Assembly: GCF_036174265.1 (NCBI RefSeq)
Contig: NZ_CP108055.1
Coordinates: 9,982,001 to 10,046,000 of the forward strand
Direction: 5' to 3'
Length of the DNA stretch: 64,000 bases
Origin: Streptomyces sp. NBC_00285
Lineage (GTDB): Bacteria > Actinomycetota > Actinomycetes > Streptomycetales > Streptomycetaceae
The position numbers and the translations under genes are program-made. Every line of letters begins with the position of its first letter. Positions within the stretch are counted from its first letter, which is position 1. Positions 36,093 to 48,437 of this stretch are shown one piece after another. Under the pieces are notes generated by a model, which worked only from the letters and a program-made list of their open reading frames with translations, had not been told where the DNA came from and searched no databases.

Positions 36093-36380
36093 ATGAGCAG
36101 CGATCTGGAAGTAAGTGCTCTGGCGATCAATGTCGTGATCCCGCAGGCGCTCCGCTGGACGGACACTCGACGCGGTGAAGCATTCACGCTGACCACGCTC
36201 AACGTTCGGCTCCTCCCGGACGGTCACCTCGCTGTGAAGGCCTATGGCAGACCAGTCGCTGGTGGTCGGGGCGCATATGTCTCGTTCCCAGTCCCCGATA
36301 AACCCGAACTGGCGGCCCTGGTCTCTGACGCTGCCAGCCATGCCGGGGCGTTGTGGGCTGCTCATCGTGGTCTCGACTGA
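36093..36380 (+). CDS. Small hypothetical protein
   Basis: 95 residues beginning MSSDLEVSALAINVV. It has predicted beta strands (TLTTLNVRLLPDGHLAVKAYG, GAYVSFPVPD) and a C-terminal helix. No recognised domain or signal peptide. The ribosome site is weak, so it may be a decayed or spurious gene, but composition looks coding. Confidence 0.5.
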   Translation: MSSDLEVSALAINVVIPQALRWTDTRRGEAFTLTTLNVRLLPDGHLAVKAYGRPVAGGRGAYVSFPVPDKPELAALVSDAASHAGALWAAHRGLD

Positions 36381-36459
36381 TCGTAGGTCGCATATAGGGC
36401 CGTGATCATTCTGCGGGAGCTGCCCTCGCGCCGGGGCCTGAACCGGTAGATCTCCTTGC

Positions 36460-37214
36460 GTGACGCCAGTGCAACTGACTGACAGGGAATGGGAGTTCAT
36501 CGGGCCGTACCTGCCGATTGGCGAGTACGGCCCCTACCCCGAGCGGCTGCGGCAGCAGTTCGAGGGTGTGATCTGGCGGTTCAAGACCGATGGGCAGTGG
36601 CGGGAGATGCCCATCACGCGGAGGTTCTCCATCACCGACATCCGCCTGCGCAGACGCGTCCGCACCACCGTCGCGGACCCGGCCACCTCACCGGTTCCCG
36701 GAACTGTTCCAGCGGGACTTCACCGCCGCCGAACCAGGACGCTTGTACATGGGCGACATCACGTATCTCCCGCTCGCAGGCGGGGAGTTCCTCTATCTCG
36801 CGACTGTGCTGGACTGCTTCAGCCGCAAGGTCGTCGGCTGGCGGACACCCGACGAGGTCTTCGAAGAGCAGCTACGCTCGCTGCAACAGCCCGGTGTTGC
36901 AACGACTGGTTGAACTCGCCCAGTACGGATCGAGGGCCTTCGCCGGCCTCTGCGATCAGCTCGGCCTCGCCCGGTTGATGGGCGCGGTCGGCACCAGCGC
37001 CGACAACGCGGCCTGCGAAAGCTTGCACGTGTCCCTGAAATGCGAGACCCTCCAGGGTGCCCACGACTACGGTGACCCCGGCGCCTGCAGAAGGACGGTA
37101 TGTGCCTGGCTGACCTGCTACAACACCCGCCGTCGGCACTCCGCCAACGGCCACCTCAGCCCCAACGAATACGAACGTCGACGGCACACCGCTGAACTCA
37201 CGCTCGCCGCGTGA
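36460..37214 (+). mobile_element. Mosaic of IS5-type and IS3-type transposase remnants
   Basis: The first part (36460-36610) reads LTDREWEFIGPYLPIGEYG... and WRFKTDGQWREMP, the N-terminus of an IS5-family transposase. From about 36640 the sequence is IS3-family OrfB in pieces: RRRVRTTVADP, then after a frameshift ELFQRDFTAAEP with GDITYLPLAGGEFLYLATVLDCFSRK, then after a deletion and another shift CDQLGLARLMGAVGTSADNAACES and the YNTRRRHSANGHLSPNEYE tail. The middle catalytic Asp segment (HSDHGSQY) is lost. No terminal inverted repeats were found, so this is a dead nested element. Confidence 0.8.
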
Positions 37215-39563
<2,349 letters not shown>

Positions 39564-39729
39564 GAGGAACGGCTCCAGCTCTCCGCCGGACACGGGCCTT
39601 CGCCGGCCCAACGCCCGTGACCCGCTCCCTCGCCCCAGCCGGAGGGGGCTGGTCATGCAGGCGGCCCCGGCGGCCGAACAACCACTGGGCCCCACACCAG
39701 GCGCCACCGCCCCCCACTGGAGGATGACG

Positions 39730-42177
39730 ATGTCCGGAGCCAGAGCGCTCCGCGGCCTTTGGGCCGCCCCCGTAGCTCTGTTCGCCCTACTCGCCGCGAG
39801 CCTGCCCATGGCCGGGGCCGCGTTCGCCGTACCGGCCGAGCGCCAGGCAGCGGCCGCCGACCTGTACGTGGCCCCGGGTGCGGCTCCCGGCGGGAACGGC
39901 ACCGCTGAGCAGCCGTTCGCGACGATCGACCAGGCGCGGCAGCCCGCGCACCGGCTCTCGGCCGATTCTGACGTCGTGGTCCACCTGGCCGGTGGCACCT
40001 ACCGGCAGTCCAAGCCGCTGACCTTCGGCTCCGGCGACGGCGGCCAGAACGGCCACACGATCACCTACCAGGCCATGGCCGGGCAGCAGCCGGTCGTGAG
40101 CGGCGCCCAGCAGATATCTGGTTGGCAGGTGCATGATCAGAACAGCAACATCTGGTCGGCCCACGTCGGCACCGACGTCAATACGCGTCAGCTGTACGTG
40201 AACGGCAAGCAGGCACCGCGCGCGGCGATCCAGGTGCCCCGCTCCGGCTTCACCTTCACCCAGACCGGCCTGACTGCCATCGACTCCTCCCTCGACTACC
40301 TGGCCGGTCTCTCCGACCAGAGCCACATGGAAGTCGAGAGCCTCAACTCCTTCACCGACCGCTACGCGCCGGTCCAGTCGATCAGCGGCAGGACCATCAC
40401 CATGCAGCAGCCCGCATGGAACAACAACTCCTGGGGCTACGACACCATCAACGCGCCGTTCGCCGGCGGGACCATGTACCTGGAGAACAACTACGCCTTC
40501 CTCAAGCAAGCCGGGCAGTGGTACCTCGACTCGTCCACCGGCGACCTCTACTACCGGGCCCAGTCGGGGCAGAACCCGAACAGCCTCGACGTCGAACTGC
40601 CCCGGCTGCAGAGCCTGTTGGGCATCAGTGGCAGCTACGGCTCACCCGCGACCGGCCTCGGATTCACCGGCATCCGGTTCACCGGGACCTCCTGGCTGGG
40701 CCCGAGCGGACCCGACGGATACGCGGACCAGCAGAGCGGCGCGCACATCACTGGTGCCTACGCGATGCCCGCCAACTGGCTGAGCACCTGCAAGTCGGGG
40801 TGCACACAGTTCGAGGCCACCCGGAACCACTGGGTGCAGATGCCCGCGGCCGTCCAGGTCTCCGCCGCCACCGGCATCACGTTCTCGGGTGACACGTTCT
40901 CCGAACTCGGGCAGGCCGGACTGGGCGTGGGCAACGACGGCGTCGCCACGGCCTCCGGCACCGGACTCGGGGCGAACGGCGTCACCGTCACCGGCAACAC
41001 GTTCACCGACCTCGCCGGCAGCGGCATCCAGGTCGGCGGGATCCAGCCGGACGCGCACCACCCCGCCAACCCGCAGATGACCAACCAGAACATCACCATC
41101 AGCAACAACAAGGTCAGCGGGGTGGGCACCGACTACAAGGAGACCGCGGGAATCCTGTCCACCTACGTCACGAACGCGACGATCACCCACAACCAGTGCG
41201 ACCACCTGCCCTACGACGGGATCGACATCGGCTGGGGCTGGGGGATGAACGACCCGGGCGGCAGTCAGGACTACGTCAACCGGGGCACGTACACCTACCA
41301 GCCGATCTACAGCACTCCCACGACGCTGAAGAACAACACCGTCTCCCACAACCTGGTCTTCGACACCAAGAACGCGATGTTCGACGGCGGCAGCATCTAC
41401 AGCCTGTCCGCGGCCCCCGGCTCGGTGATCTCCGACAACTACATGTACGACAACAACCGCACCACCGCCCTGTACCTCGACGAGGGCTCCCGCTACCTGA
41501 AGGTGTCCGCCAACGTGGTGCAGGACGCGGGCAACTGGGCGCTCACCAACGCCAACGCCAACAACCACACCGACGACAGCACGTTCTCCGGCAACTGGTA
41601 CAACGGCGGCAACACCTACGTGGCCACCGGCCCTCCGCACAACAACGTGCTCACCGGCAACGTCCTGGTCAGCGGCACCAACTGGCCTCAGGGCGCCCGA
41701 GACGTCATCCAGCAGGCGGGCGTCCAGTCCTCGGGCGGCGGCGGCTTTCCCACGGGCCAACACCAGTTGGTGATCGGCAGCAACAGCCTGTGCCTGGACG
41801 TGTACGGCAACTCCACCAGCGCGGGCGCCGCGATCGACCAGTGGACCTGCAACGGGCAGAGCAACCAGCAATTCGAGTTCGTGCCGGGCTCGGGCGGCTA
41901 CGGGCAACTGCGCGCGCAGAGCTCCGGACAGGTCGTGGCGGTGGCGGGCGGCTCCACGACCGCCGGTACGCCGAACATCGTGCAGCAGGCCGCGAGCGGA
42001 GCGTCCAGCACTCTGTGGCTGCCGGTGGCGCAGACCGACGGCTCGTACTCCTTCAGGAACCAGAGCAGCGGTCTGTGCCTGGACGTCTACGGCGGCGGCA
42101 GCAACCTGGGCCAACAACTGGACCAGTGGCAGTGCAAGAACGCACCCGGCACCAACCAGGACTTCACCCCCCGCTGA
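39730..42177 (+). CDS. Secreted right-handed beta-helix enzyme with CBM13 (array gene 2)
   Basis: 815 residues. The second ATG (39730) is chosen because GGAGG is 6 bases before it and touches the first ATG (39724). The signal peptide is about 1-35. The start of the catalytic part (ADLYVAPGAAPGGNGTAEQPFATID) and the later run of NxxI/NNTV rungs (TVTGNTFTDLAGSGIQ, ISNNKVSGVG) are those of parallel beta-helix glycosidases such as GH120 or GH141 or of related lyases. The trefoil module (about 678-815) has the LCLDVYG and WQCKN motifs. The exact family and substrate are not settled; a beta-xylosidase or fucosidase role would fit the array. Confidence 0.8.
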   Translation: MSGARALRGLWAAPVALFALLAASLPMAGAAFAVPAERQAAAADLYVAPGAAPGGNGTAEQPFATIDQARQPAHRLSADSDVVVHLAGGTYRQSKPLTFGSGDGGQNGHTITYQAMAGQQPVVSGAQQISGWQVHDQNSNIWSAHVGTDVNTRQLYVNGKQAPRAAIQVPRSGFTFTQTGLTAIDSSLDYLAGLSDQSHMEVESLNSFTDRYAPVQSISGRTITMQQPAWNNNSWGYDTINAPFAGGTMYLENNYAFLKQAGQWYLDSSTGDLYYRAQSGQNPNSLDVELPRLQSLLGISGSYGSPATGLGFTGIRFTGTSWLGPSGPDGYADQQSGAHITGAYAMPANWLSTCKSGCTQFEATRNHWVQMPAAVQVSAATGITFSGDTFSELGQAGLGVGNDGVATASGTGLGANGVTVTGNTFTDLAGSGIQVGGIQPDAHHPANPQMTNQNITISNNKVSGVGTDYKETAGILSTYVTNATITHNQCDHLPYDGIDIGWGWGMNDPGGSQDYVNRGTYTYQPIYSTPTTLKNNTVSHNLVFDTKNAMFDGGSIYSLSAAPGSVISDNYMYDNNRTTALYLDEGSRYLKVSANVVQDAGNWALTNANANNHTDDSTFSGNWYNGGNTYVATGPPHNNVLTGNVLVSGTNWPQGARDVIQQAGVQSSGGGGFPTGQHQLVIGSNSLCLDVYGNSTSAGAAIDQWTCNGQSNQQFEFVPGSGGYGQLRAQSSGQVVAVAGGSTTAGTPNIVQQAASGASSTLWLPVAQTDGSYSFRNQSSGLCLDVYGGGSNLGQQLDQWQCKNAPGTNQDFTPR

Positions 42178-42259
42178 CCTGCTCGCGCCTCTGGAGCGCC
42201 TGCACGGACCGGCGGTTCGTTCACCCCCACCCACTGTCCCCACCCAGTGAGGAACACTG

Positions 42260-43393
42260 ATGATGAAGTACTGGGCACCCTTGGCCGCGGCGCTGGCGGT
42301 CGCCCTCGGAATGGGCGCCGCGTGGCCCGCCGCGGCCGCCGCCGCCGAGGCGCCGCACTCCGCAACGCTGGCCGCCGCGCCCACGCCCCTGCGGCTGATG
42401 CCGTTGGGCGACTCGATCACCTGGGGCGTCGGCAGCTCCTCCGGGAACAGCTACCGGTCCTTTCTTGCGAACAAGCTGACGGCCGAGGGACACACCTTGG
42501 ACTTCGTCGGCTCGGGGCGCAACGGCACCATGTCCGACCCGGACAACGAGGGCCACTCCGGCTGGCGGATCGACCAGATCGCCGGCATCGCGGACTCCGT
42601 GCTGGCCCGTTACCGGCCGAACGTGGTCACCCTGGAGATCGGCACCAACGACCTCAACGGCAGCTACCAGATCCCGACCGCGGCCGACCGGCTCCGCGCG
42701 CTCATCGACCAGATCACCAGAGCCACACCCGACGCGACCGTGCTCGTCGGCACCGTGATCATCTCCACCAGCGGCACCGAGGAGGCCAACCGGCCCGCGT
42801 TCAACGCCAAGTTGCCCGGGATCGTCCAGGCCGAGCAGGCTGCCGGCAAGCACGTACGTCTGGTGGACATGAGCGCCCTGACCGCCGCGGACCTGTCCGA
42901 CGCCCTGCACCCCAACGACAGCGGCTTCATCAAGATGGCGGACGCTTTCAACGCGGGGATCCAGGCCGCGGACGCGGCAGGCTGGATCAAGCCGCCGGAT
43001 TCCGCGGTCGGGCAGGTGCGTTCCGGGATCGCGGGGCAGTGCCTGGGGGTGGGCGGCGGCAACAGCGCCAACGGGACCGCCGCGGAGATCCGGTCCTGTG
43101 ACGGCTCCGCCGCGCAAACGTGGTCCGCGCGCTCCGACGGCACCCTGCGGGCGCTCGGGAAGTGCCTCGACGCCACCGGCCGCGGTACCGCCAACGGCAC
43201 CAAGATCGAGATCTGGGACTGCAACGGCGGAACCAACCAGCAATGGCAGACGTACAACGGCGGCTACCGCAATCCGGTCTCCGGACGCTGCCTCGACGAC
43301 CCCGGCGCGTCCACCACCGACGGTACGCAACTGGCCCTGTGGGACTGCAACGGCGGCGCCAACCAGCAGTGGACCGCTCTGCCGGTCACCTGA
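42260..43393 (+). CDS. CE3-like SGNH acetyl xylan esterase with CBM13 (array gene 3)
   Basis: 377 residues, GAGG 7 bases before the first ATG. The signal peptide is about 1-29. SGNH blocks: GDSITWG with Ser52, Gly of block II, GTND (Asn) and DALHPNDSG with the Asp/His pair. The fold and order resemble CE3 acetyl xylan esterases. The CBM13 module is about 255-377 (CLGVGGG, CLDATG, CLDDPG repeats). It would deacetylate xylan so that GH10 can cut. The gene lies 82 bases after the beta-helix gene and is presumably co-transcribed. Confidence 0.88.
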   Translation: MMKYWAPLAAALAVALGMGAAWPAAAAAAEAPHSATLAAAPTPLRLMPLGDSITWGVGSSSGNSYRSFLANKLTAEGHTLDFVGSGRNGTMSDPDNEGHSGWRIDQIAGIADSVLARYRPNVVTLEIGTNDLNGSYQIPTAADRLRALIDQITRATPDATVLVGTVIISTSGTEEANRPAFNAKLPGIVQAEQAAGKHVRLVDMSALTAADLSDALHPNDSGFIKMADAFNAGIQAADAAGWIKPPDSAVGQVRSGIAGQCLGVGGGNSANGTAAEIRSCDGSAAQTWSARSDGTLRALGKCLDATGRGTANGTKIEIWDCNGGTNQQWQTYNGGYRNPVSGRCLDDPGASTTDGTQLALWDCNGGANQQWTALPVT

Positions 43394-43465
43394 ACCCCGT
43401 GACCCCACTCCACCGCGGCACCGTCTCGTGACCGGTGTCCGCCTCCCCACACAAAAGGAGAATGA

Positions 43466-44947
<1,482 letters not shown>

Positions 44948-44966
44948 GGTGACCCGGAACGAACAC

Positions 44967-45002
44967 CCCGCGTCCGGCACGGCGGCCGTCGCCGGACGCG
45001 GG
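44967..45002 (+). terminator. Hairpin after the GH10 gene
   Basis: Perfect 12-base GC-rich arms (CCCGCGTCCGGC / GCCGGACGCGGG) around a 12-base partly self-complementary loop, 19 bases past the GH10 stop. It separates array genes 1-4 from genes 5-11. Confidence 0.75.
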
Positions 45003-45225
45003 TTCCGGCATGCCCTCATAACGGACTGACCAGGGGCAATACATGGGATGGATCAGAATTCAATTGGGAGCGCCGGGCGTATTGACTCTATGAGAGGCCT
45101 ATGGAATCACTATGACATGGGATGTCTGAGTGTTTCCTGTGGGTGCTATCGAGTGCCCCGCCACCATCCCGTTCGGTCAGGCACAGCACCCTCTGTCCCC
45201 TTCCCCCACATCCCCGAGGAACAGA
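45003..45225. promoter_or_regulatory. Probable promoter region of the second array unit
   Basis: 223 bases with lower GC than the flanking genes (TATGAGAGG, AATCACTATGACATGGGATG). The segment follows a terminator and precedes the GH54-2 gene, so a promoter is expected here. It has only a half match (TTGGGAGCGCC) to the CebR core. No definite -10/-35 pair is claimed. Confidence 0.45.
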
Positions 45226-46752
45226 ATGCGGCCTTCACCCTCTTCCCTTCGCAGTCCTGCGGCTCGCAGACCACGCTTGCCGGCGTTCGCCGCCGTAGGC
45301 GTGATGGCGCTGCTGGCCATGATGCTGGCGACATCGCAGACATGGTCCGCACCGGCCCCCGCCCTCGCATCGACACCGGCGCCCTTGGTGAGTTCGGCGT
45401 CGGGGCGGTGTCTGGACGTCAAGGGCAATGTCGATGCGCCGGGAACGGCGCTGGACATCCAGGACTGTGACAACCAGCCGAACCAGGCGTTCGAGTTCAC
45501 CTCGGCGGGCGAGCTGAGGACGATGAGCGGCACCCGCTGTGCGGACGCCTACGACAACCGGACCGCGCCGGGAACCCCGGTGATCATCTGGTCGTGCAAC
45601 GGGCAGCCGAACCAGGCGTGGCGACAGAACTCCGACGGCTCCGTCACCGGTCTCCAGTCCGGCCTGTGTCTGGACGTCAACGGGGCGGGCACGGCCAACG
45701 GCACCGCCGTCATCCTGTGGACCTGCAACGGCCAGAGCAACCAGAAGTGGAGCACCCCGACACCGCCACCTCCGCCGCCGACCGGCGGGTCGGGCCCGTG
45801 CGACCTCTACTCCACGGGCGGTACGCCGTGCGTGGCCGCGCACAGCACCGTGCGGGCGCTCTACGGGTCGTACAGCGGCAGCCTGTACCAGGTCAGGCGC
45901 GCCTCGGACAACACGACCAGGAACATCGGTGTGCGGGCGGCCGGCGGGTTCGCCGACGCGGCGGTGCAGGACTCGTTCTGCGGGGGCACCTCCTGCGTGA
46001 TCACGGTCGTCTACGACCAGTCCGGACGCGGCAACGACCTGTGGTACCAGGGATCGGCCCAGGTACCGGGGTCGAGTCAGAGCAGTCCCGCGAAGGCGAC
46101 CTCGGAGTCACTGACCGCTGGGGGCACCAAGGCGTACTCGCTGTACATCAATCCCGGGAACAGCTACTGGCGGGACGGTCATCTGACGGGCGTGCCGACC
46201 GGCAGCGCGCCCGAAGGGGCGTACATGGTGACCAGCGGCACGCACGTCAACAGCGGCTGCTGCTTCGACTACGGCAACAGCGAGACGACCCGGAAGGCCG
46301 ACGCGGCCGGGGCGATGGACGCGATCAACTTCGGCACCCAGTGCTGGTTCGGCGGCTGCTCGGGAAGCGGTCCCTGGGTCCAGGCCGACCTCGAATGGGG
46401 CCTGTACTCCGGGGGCAGCCAGTCCTGGAACAGCAACCAGCGGGCCTTTTCCGTCAAGTTCGTCACCGCGATGCTGAAGAACAACGGGACGTCGAGGTTC
46501 GCCCTGAAGGGCGGCAACGCGCAGTCCGGCAGCCTGACCACCCTGTGGGACGGCGGACTTCCCGGCGGATACAGCCCGATGAAGAAGCAGGGCGCCATCG
46601 TCCTCGGCAGCGGCGGTGACTGCTGCAAGCCCGGTGGTGGCGCCAACCTGAGCGCCGGCACCTTCTACGAGGGGGCCATCGTCGCCGGCTACCCCTCCGA
46701 CGCGACCGACAACGCGGTGCAGGCCAACATCACCGCGGCCGGGTACCGCTGA
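45226..46752 (+). CDS. GH54 alpha-L-arabinofuranosidase with N-terminal CBM13 (array gene 5)
   Basis: 508 residues. The start at 45226 has GAGGAACAG just upstream; the longer frame is not used. The signal peptide is about 1-50. Module order is reversed relative to the first GH54 enzyme: CBM13 about 52-176, linker TPTPPPPPPTGG, then GH54 about 190-508. Catalytic residues are kept (Glu390 in ADLEWGLYSGG; Asp465 in GSGGDCCK), but with a Trp in place of Asn after the nucleophile and an inserted CCKPGGGANLS loop next to the acid/base. It is likely to prefer a different arabinosyl linkage. First gene of the second unit. Confidence 0.92.
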   Translation: MRPSPSSLRSPAARRPRLPAFAAVGVMALLAMMLATSQTWSAPAPALASTPAPLVSSASGRCLDVKGNVDAPGTALDIQDCDNQPNQAFEFTSAGELRTMSGTRCADAYDNRTAPGTPVIIWSCNGQPNQAWRQNSDGSVTGLQSGLCLDVNGAGTANGTAVILWTCNGQSNQKWSTPTPPPPPPTGGSGPCDLYSTGGTPCVAAHSTVRALYGSYSGSLYQVRRASDNTTRNIGVRAAGGFADAAVQDSFCGGTSCVITVVYDQSGRGNDLWYQGSAQVPGSSQSSPAKATSESLTAGGTKAYSLYINPGNSYWRDGHLTGVPTGSAPEGAYMVTSGTHVNSGCCFDYGNSETTRKADAAGAMDAINFGTQCWFGGCSGSGPWVQADLEWGLYSGGSQSWNSNQRAFSVKFVTAMLKNNGTSRFALKGGNAQSGSLTTLWDGGLPGGYSPMKKQGAIVLGSGGDCCKPGGGANLSAGTFYEGAIVAGYPSDATDNAVQANITAAGYR

Positions 46753-46805
46753 GTCCTTCTGTCCCACGGCGAGTTCTGCCGCAACTCGGCCCAGGAGTTA
46801 ATGAC

Positions 46806-48407
46806 ATGCGCATGATCACCCGAATATTGGCGGTCGCGTTCTCCATCGCGCTGTTCTGCATGGGCGTACCCCTCGTCTGTCTCGGCACGGCGCAGCCCGC
46901 CGCCGCGCTGGGCAACGGGCTGGCACTCACCCCGCAGATGGGCTTCAACGACTGGAACGCGTACGGCTGCAACGTCTCCGAATCGCTGATCAAGTCCACC
47001 GCGCAGGCGATGCACACCAACGGCATGCAGGCAGCGGGCTACTCCTACGTCAACATCGACGACTGCTGGATGACCCACAACCGCGATTCCGGCGGCCGTC
47101 TGGTGCCGGACCCGGCCAAGTTCCCCGACGGCATCAAGGGCACCGCCGACTACGTGCACTCCCTGGGGCTGAAGCTGGGGATCTACGAGGACGCGGGCAC
47201 CGCGACCTGCGCCGGGTATCCGGGCAGCCTGGGGCACGAGAGCACGGACGCCCAGTCGTTCGCGTCGTGGGGCGTGGACTACCTGAAGTACGACAACTGC
47301 AACAACAACGGGGTCTCCGCGCAGAGCCGGTACACCGCGATGCGGGACGCCCTGGCGGCCACCGGCCGGCCGATCCTGTACAGCCTGTGCAACTGGGGCC
47401 AGGACACCGTGTGGACCTGGGGCGCGGGCGTGGGCAACAGCTGGCGCACCACCGGGGACATCAGCGCCAACTTCGCCAGCATGCTGTCCATCTTCCACAG
47501 CAACGTGGGACTCGCTTCCTACGCGGGACCGGGCCACTGGAACGACCCGGACATGCTGGAGGTCGGCAACGGCTCGATGACGGCCACCGAGAGCCGCAGC
47601 GAGTTCAGCCTGTGGGCGGAGATGGCCGCACCGCTGATCGCGGGCACCAACATCCCTTCGGCCAGTGCGGAGACCCTGTCCACACTGACCAACTCCCGGG
47701 TGATCGCGGTCGACCAGGACCCCCTCGGCAAGCAGGGCACCATGGTCTCCTCCTCGGGCGGCCGGGACGTGCTGGCCAAGCCCCTGGCCAACGGAGACGT
47801 GTCGGTGGCGCTGTTCAACGAGACGGGCTCGACAGCGACCATCTCCACGACCGCGGCCGCGATCGGCAAGACCGGGGCGTCCGCCTACACCCTGACCGAC
47901 CTGTGGTCGGGGGCGTCCTCCACCACCTCGGGCACGATCAGTGCCTCGGTCCCTGCGCACGGCACCGTGATGTACCGGGTCGCGGGCGGCACCAGCGGCG
48001 GCGGCACCAGCGTGACCGGCGCGGTGCACGCGGTGGGCGCGGGCAAGTGCCTGGACGTACCCAACTCGACCAGGACCGCCGGCACCCAGGTGCAGATCTG
48101 GAGCTGCAACGGCGGTGCCAACCAGACATGGACGCACTCCGCGTCCGACCAGTTGACCGTCTACTCCGGCAGCGACCAGATGTGCCTGGACGCCTACAAC
48201 AACCAGACCACTCCGGGCACGAAGGTGGAGATCTGGTCGTGCAACGGCCAGAGCAACCAGCAGTGGACGCTGAACGCCAACGGCACGATCACCGGCGTCC
48301 AGTCGGGCCTGTGCCTGGACGTCGCCGCAGGGGCCACCGCCGACGGAACCCTCGCCGAGCTGCGGACCTGCAACGGCGCCAGCAGCCAGCGGTGGACGTT
48401 GGGATGA
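46806..48407 (+). CDS. GH27 alpha-galactosidase or beta-L-arabinopyranosidase with CBM13 (array gene 6)
   Basis: 533 residues, AGGAG 8 bases before ATG; the signal peptide is about 1-35. GH27 barrel about 38-320: LTPQMGFNDWNAYGC, the substrate-binding pair Asp85/Asp86 (IDDCW), nucleophile Asp in DYLKYDNC (about 161), and acid/base Asp in HWNDPDMLEV. A beta-sandwich follows, then the trefoil (about 402-533). In most GH27 alpha-galactosidases the segment is GIYSDAG; here it is GIYEDAG with Glu128. Streptomyces avermitilis has a GH27 beta-L-arabinopyranosidase with a CBM13 whose pocket differs by an acidic change, so that activity is a live alternative. It lies 53 bases after the GH54-2 gene. 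Confidence 0.9.
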   Translation: MRMITRILAVAFSIALFCMGVPLVCLGTAQPAAALGNGLALTPQMGFNDWNAYGCNVSESLIKSTAQAMHTNGMQAAGYSYVNIDDCWMTHNRDSGGRLVPDPAKFPDGIKGTADYVHSLGLKLGIYEDAGTATCAGYPGSLGHESTDAQSFASWGVDYLKYDNCNNNGVSAQSRYTAMRDALAATGRPILYSLCNWGQDTVWTWGAGVGNSWRTTGDISANFASMLSIFHSNVGLASYAGPGHWNDPDMLEVGNGSMTATESRSEFSLWAEMAAPLIAGTNIPSASAETLSTLTNSRVIAVDQDPLGKQGTMVSSSGGRDVLAKPLANGDVSVALFNETGSTATISTTAAAIGKTGASAYTLTDLWSGASSTTSGTISASVPAHGTVMYRVAGGTSGGGTSVTGAVHAVGAGKCLDVPNSTRTAGTQVQIWSCNGGANQTWTHSASDQLTVYSGSDQMCLDAYNNQTTPGTKVEIWSCNGQSNQQWTLNANGTITGVQSGLCLDVAAGATADGTLAELRTCNGASSQRWTLG

Positions 48408-48437
48408 CTCCGCATTCGAACCCAGGAGGAGGTCTCC

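Noticed and set aside
39743..39756. A possible CebR box near the beta-helix gene start (AGAGCGCTCC)
   Set aside because: It lacks the GGG/CCC flanks needed for the palindrome and is not symmetric beyond the AGCGCT core.
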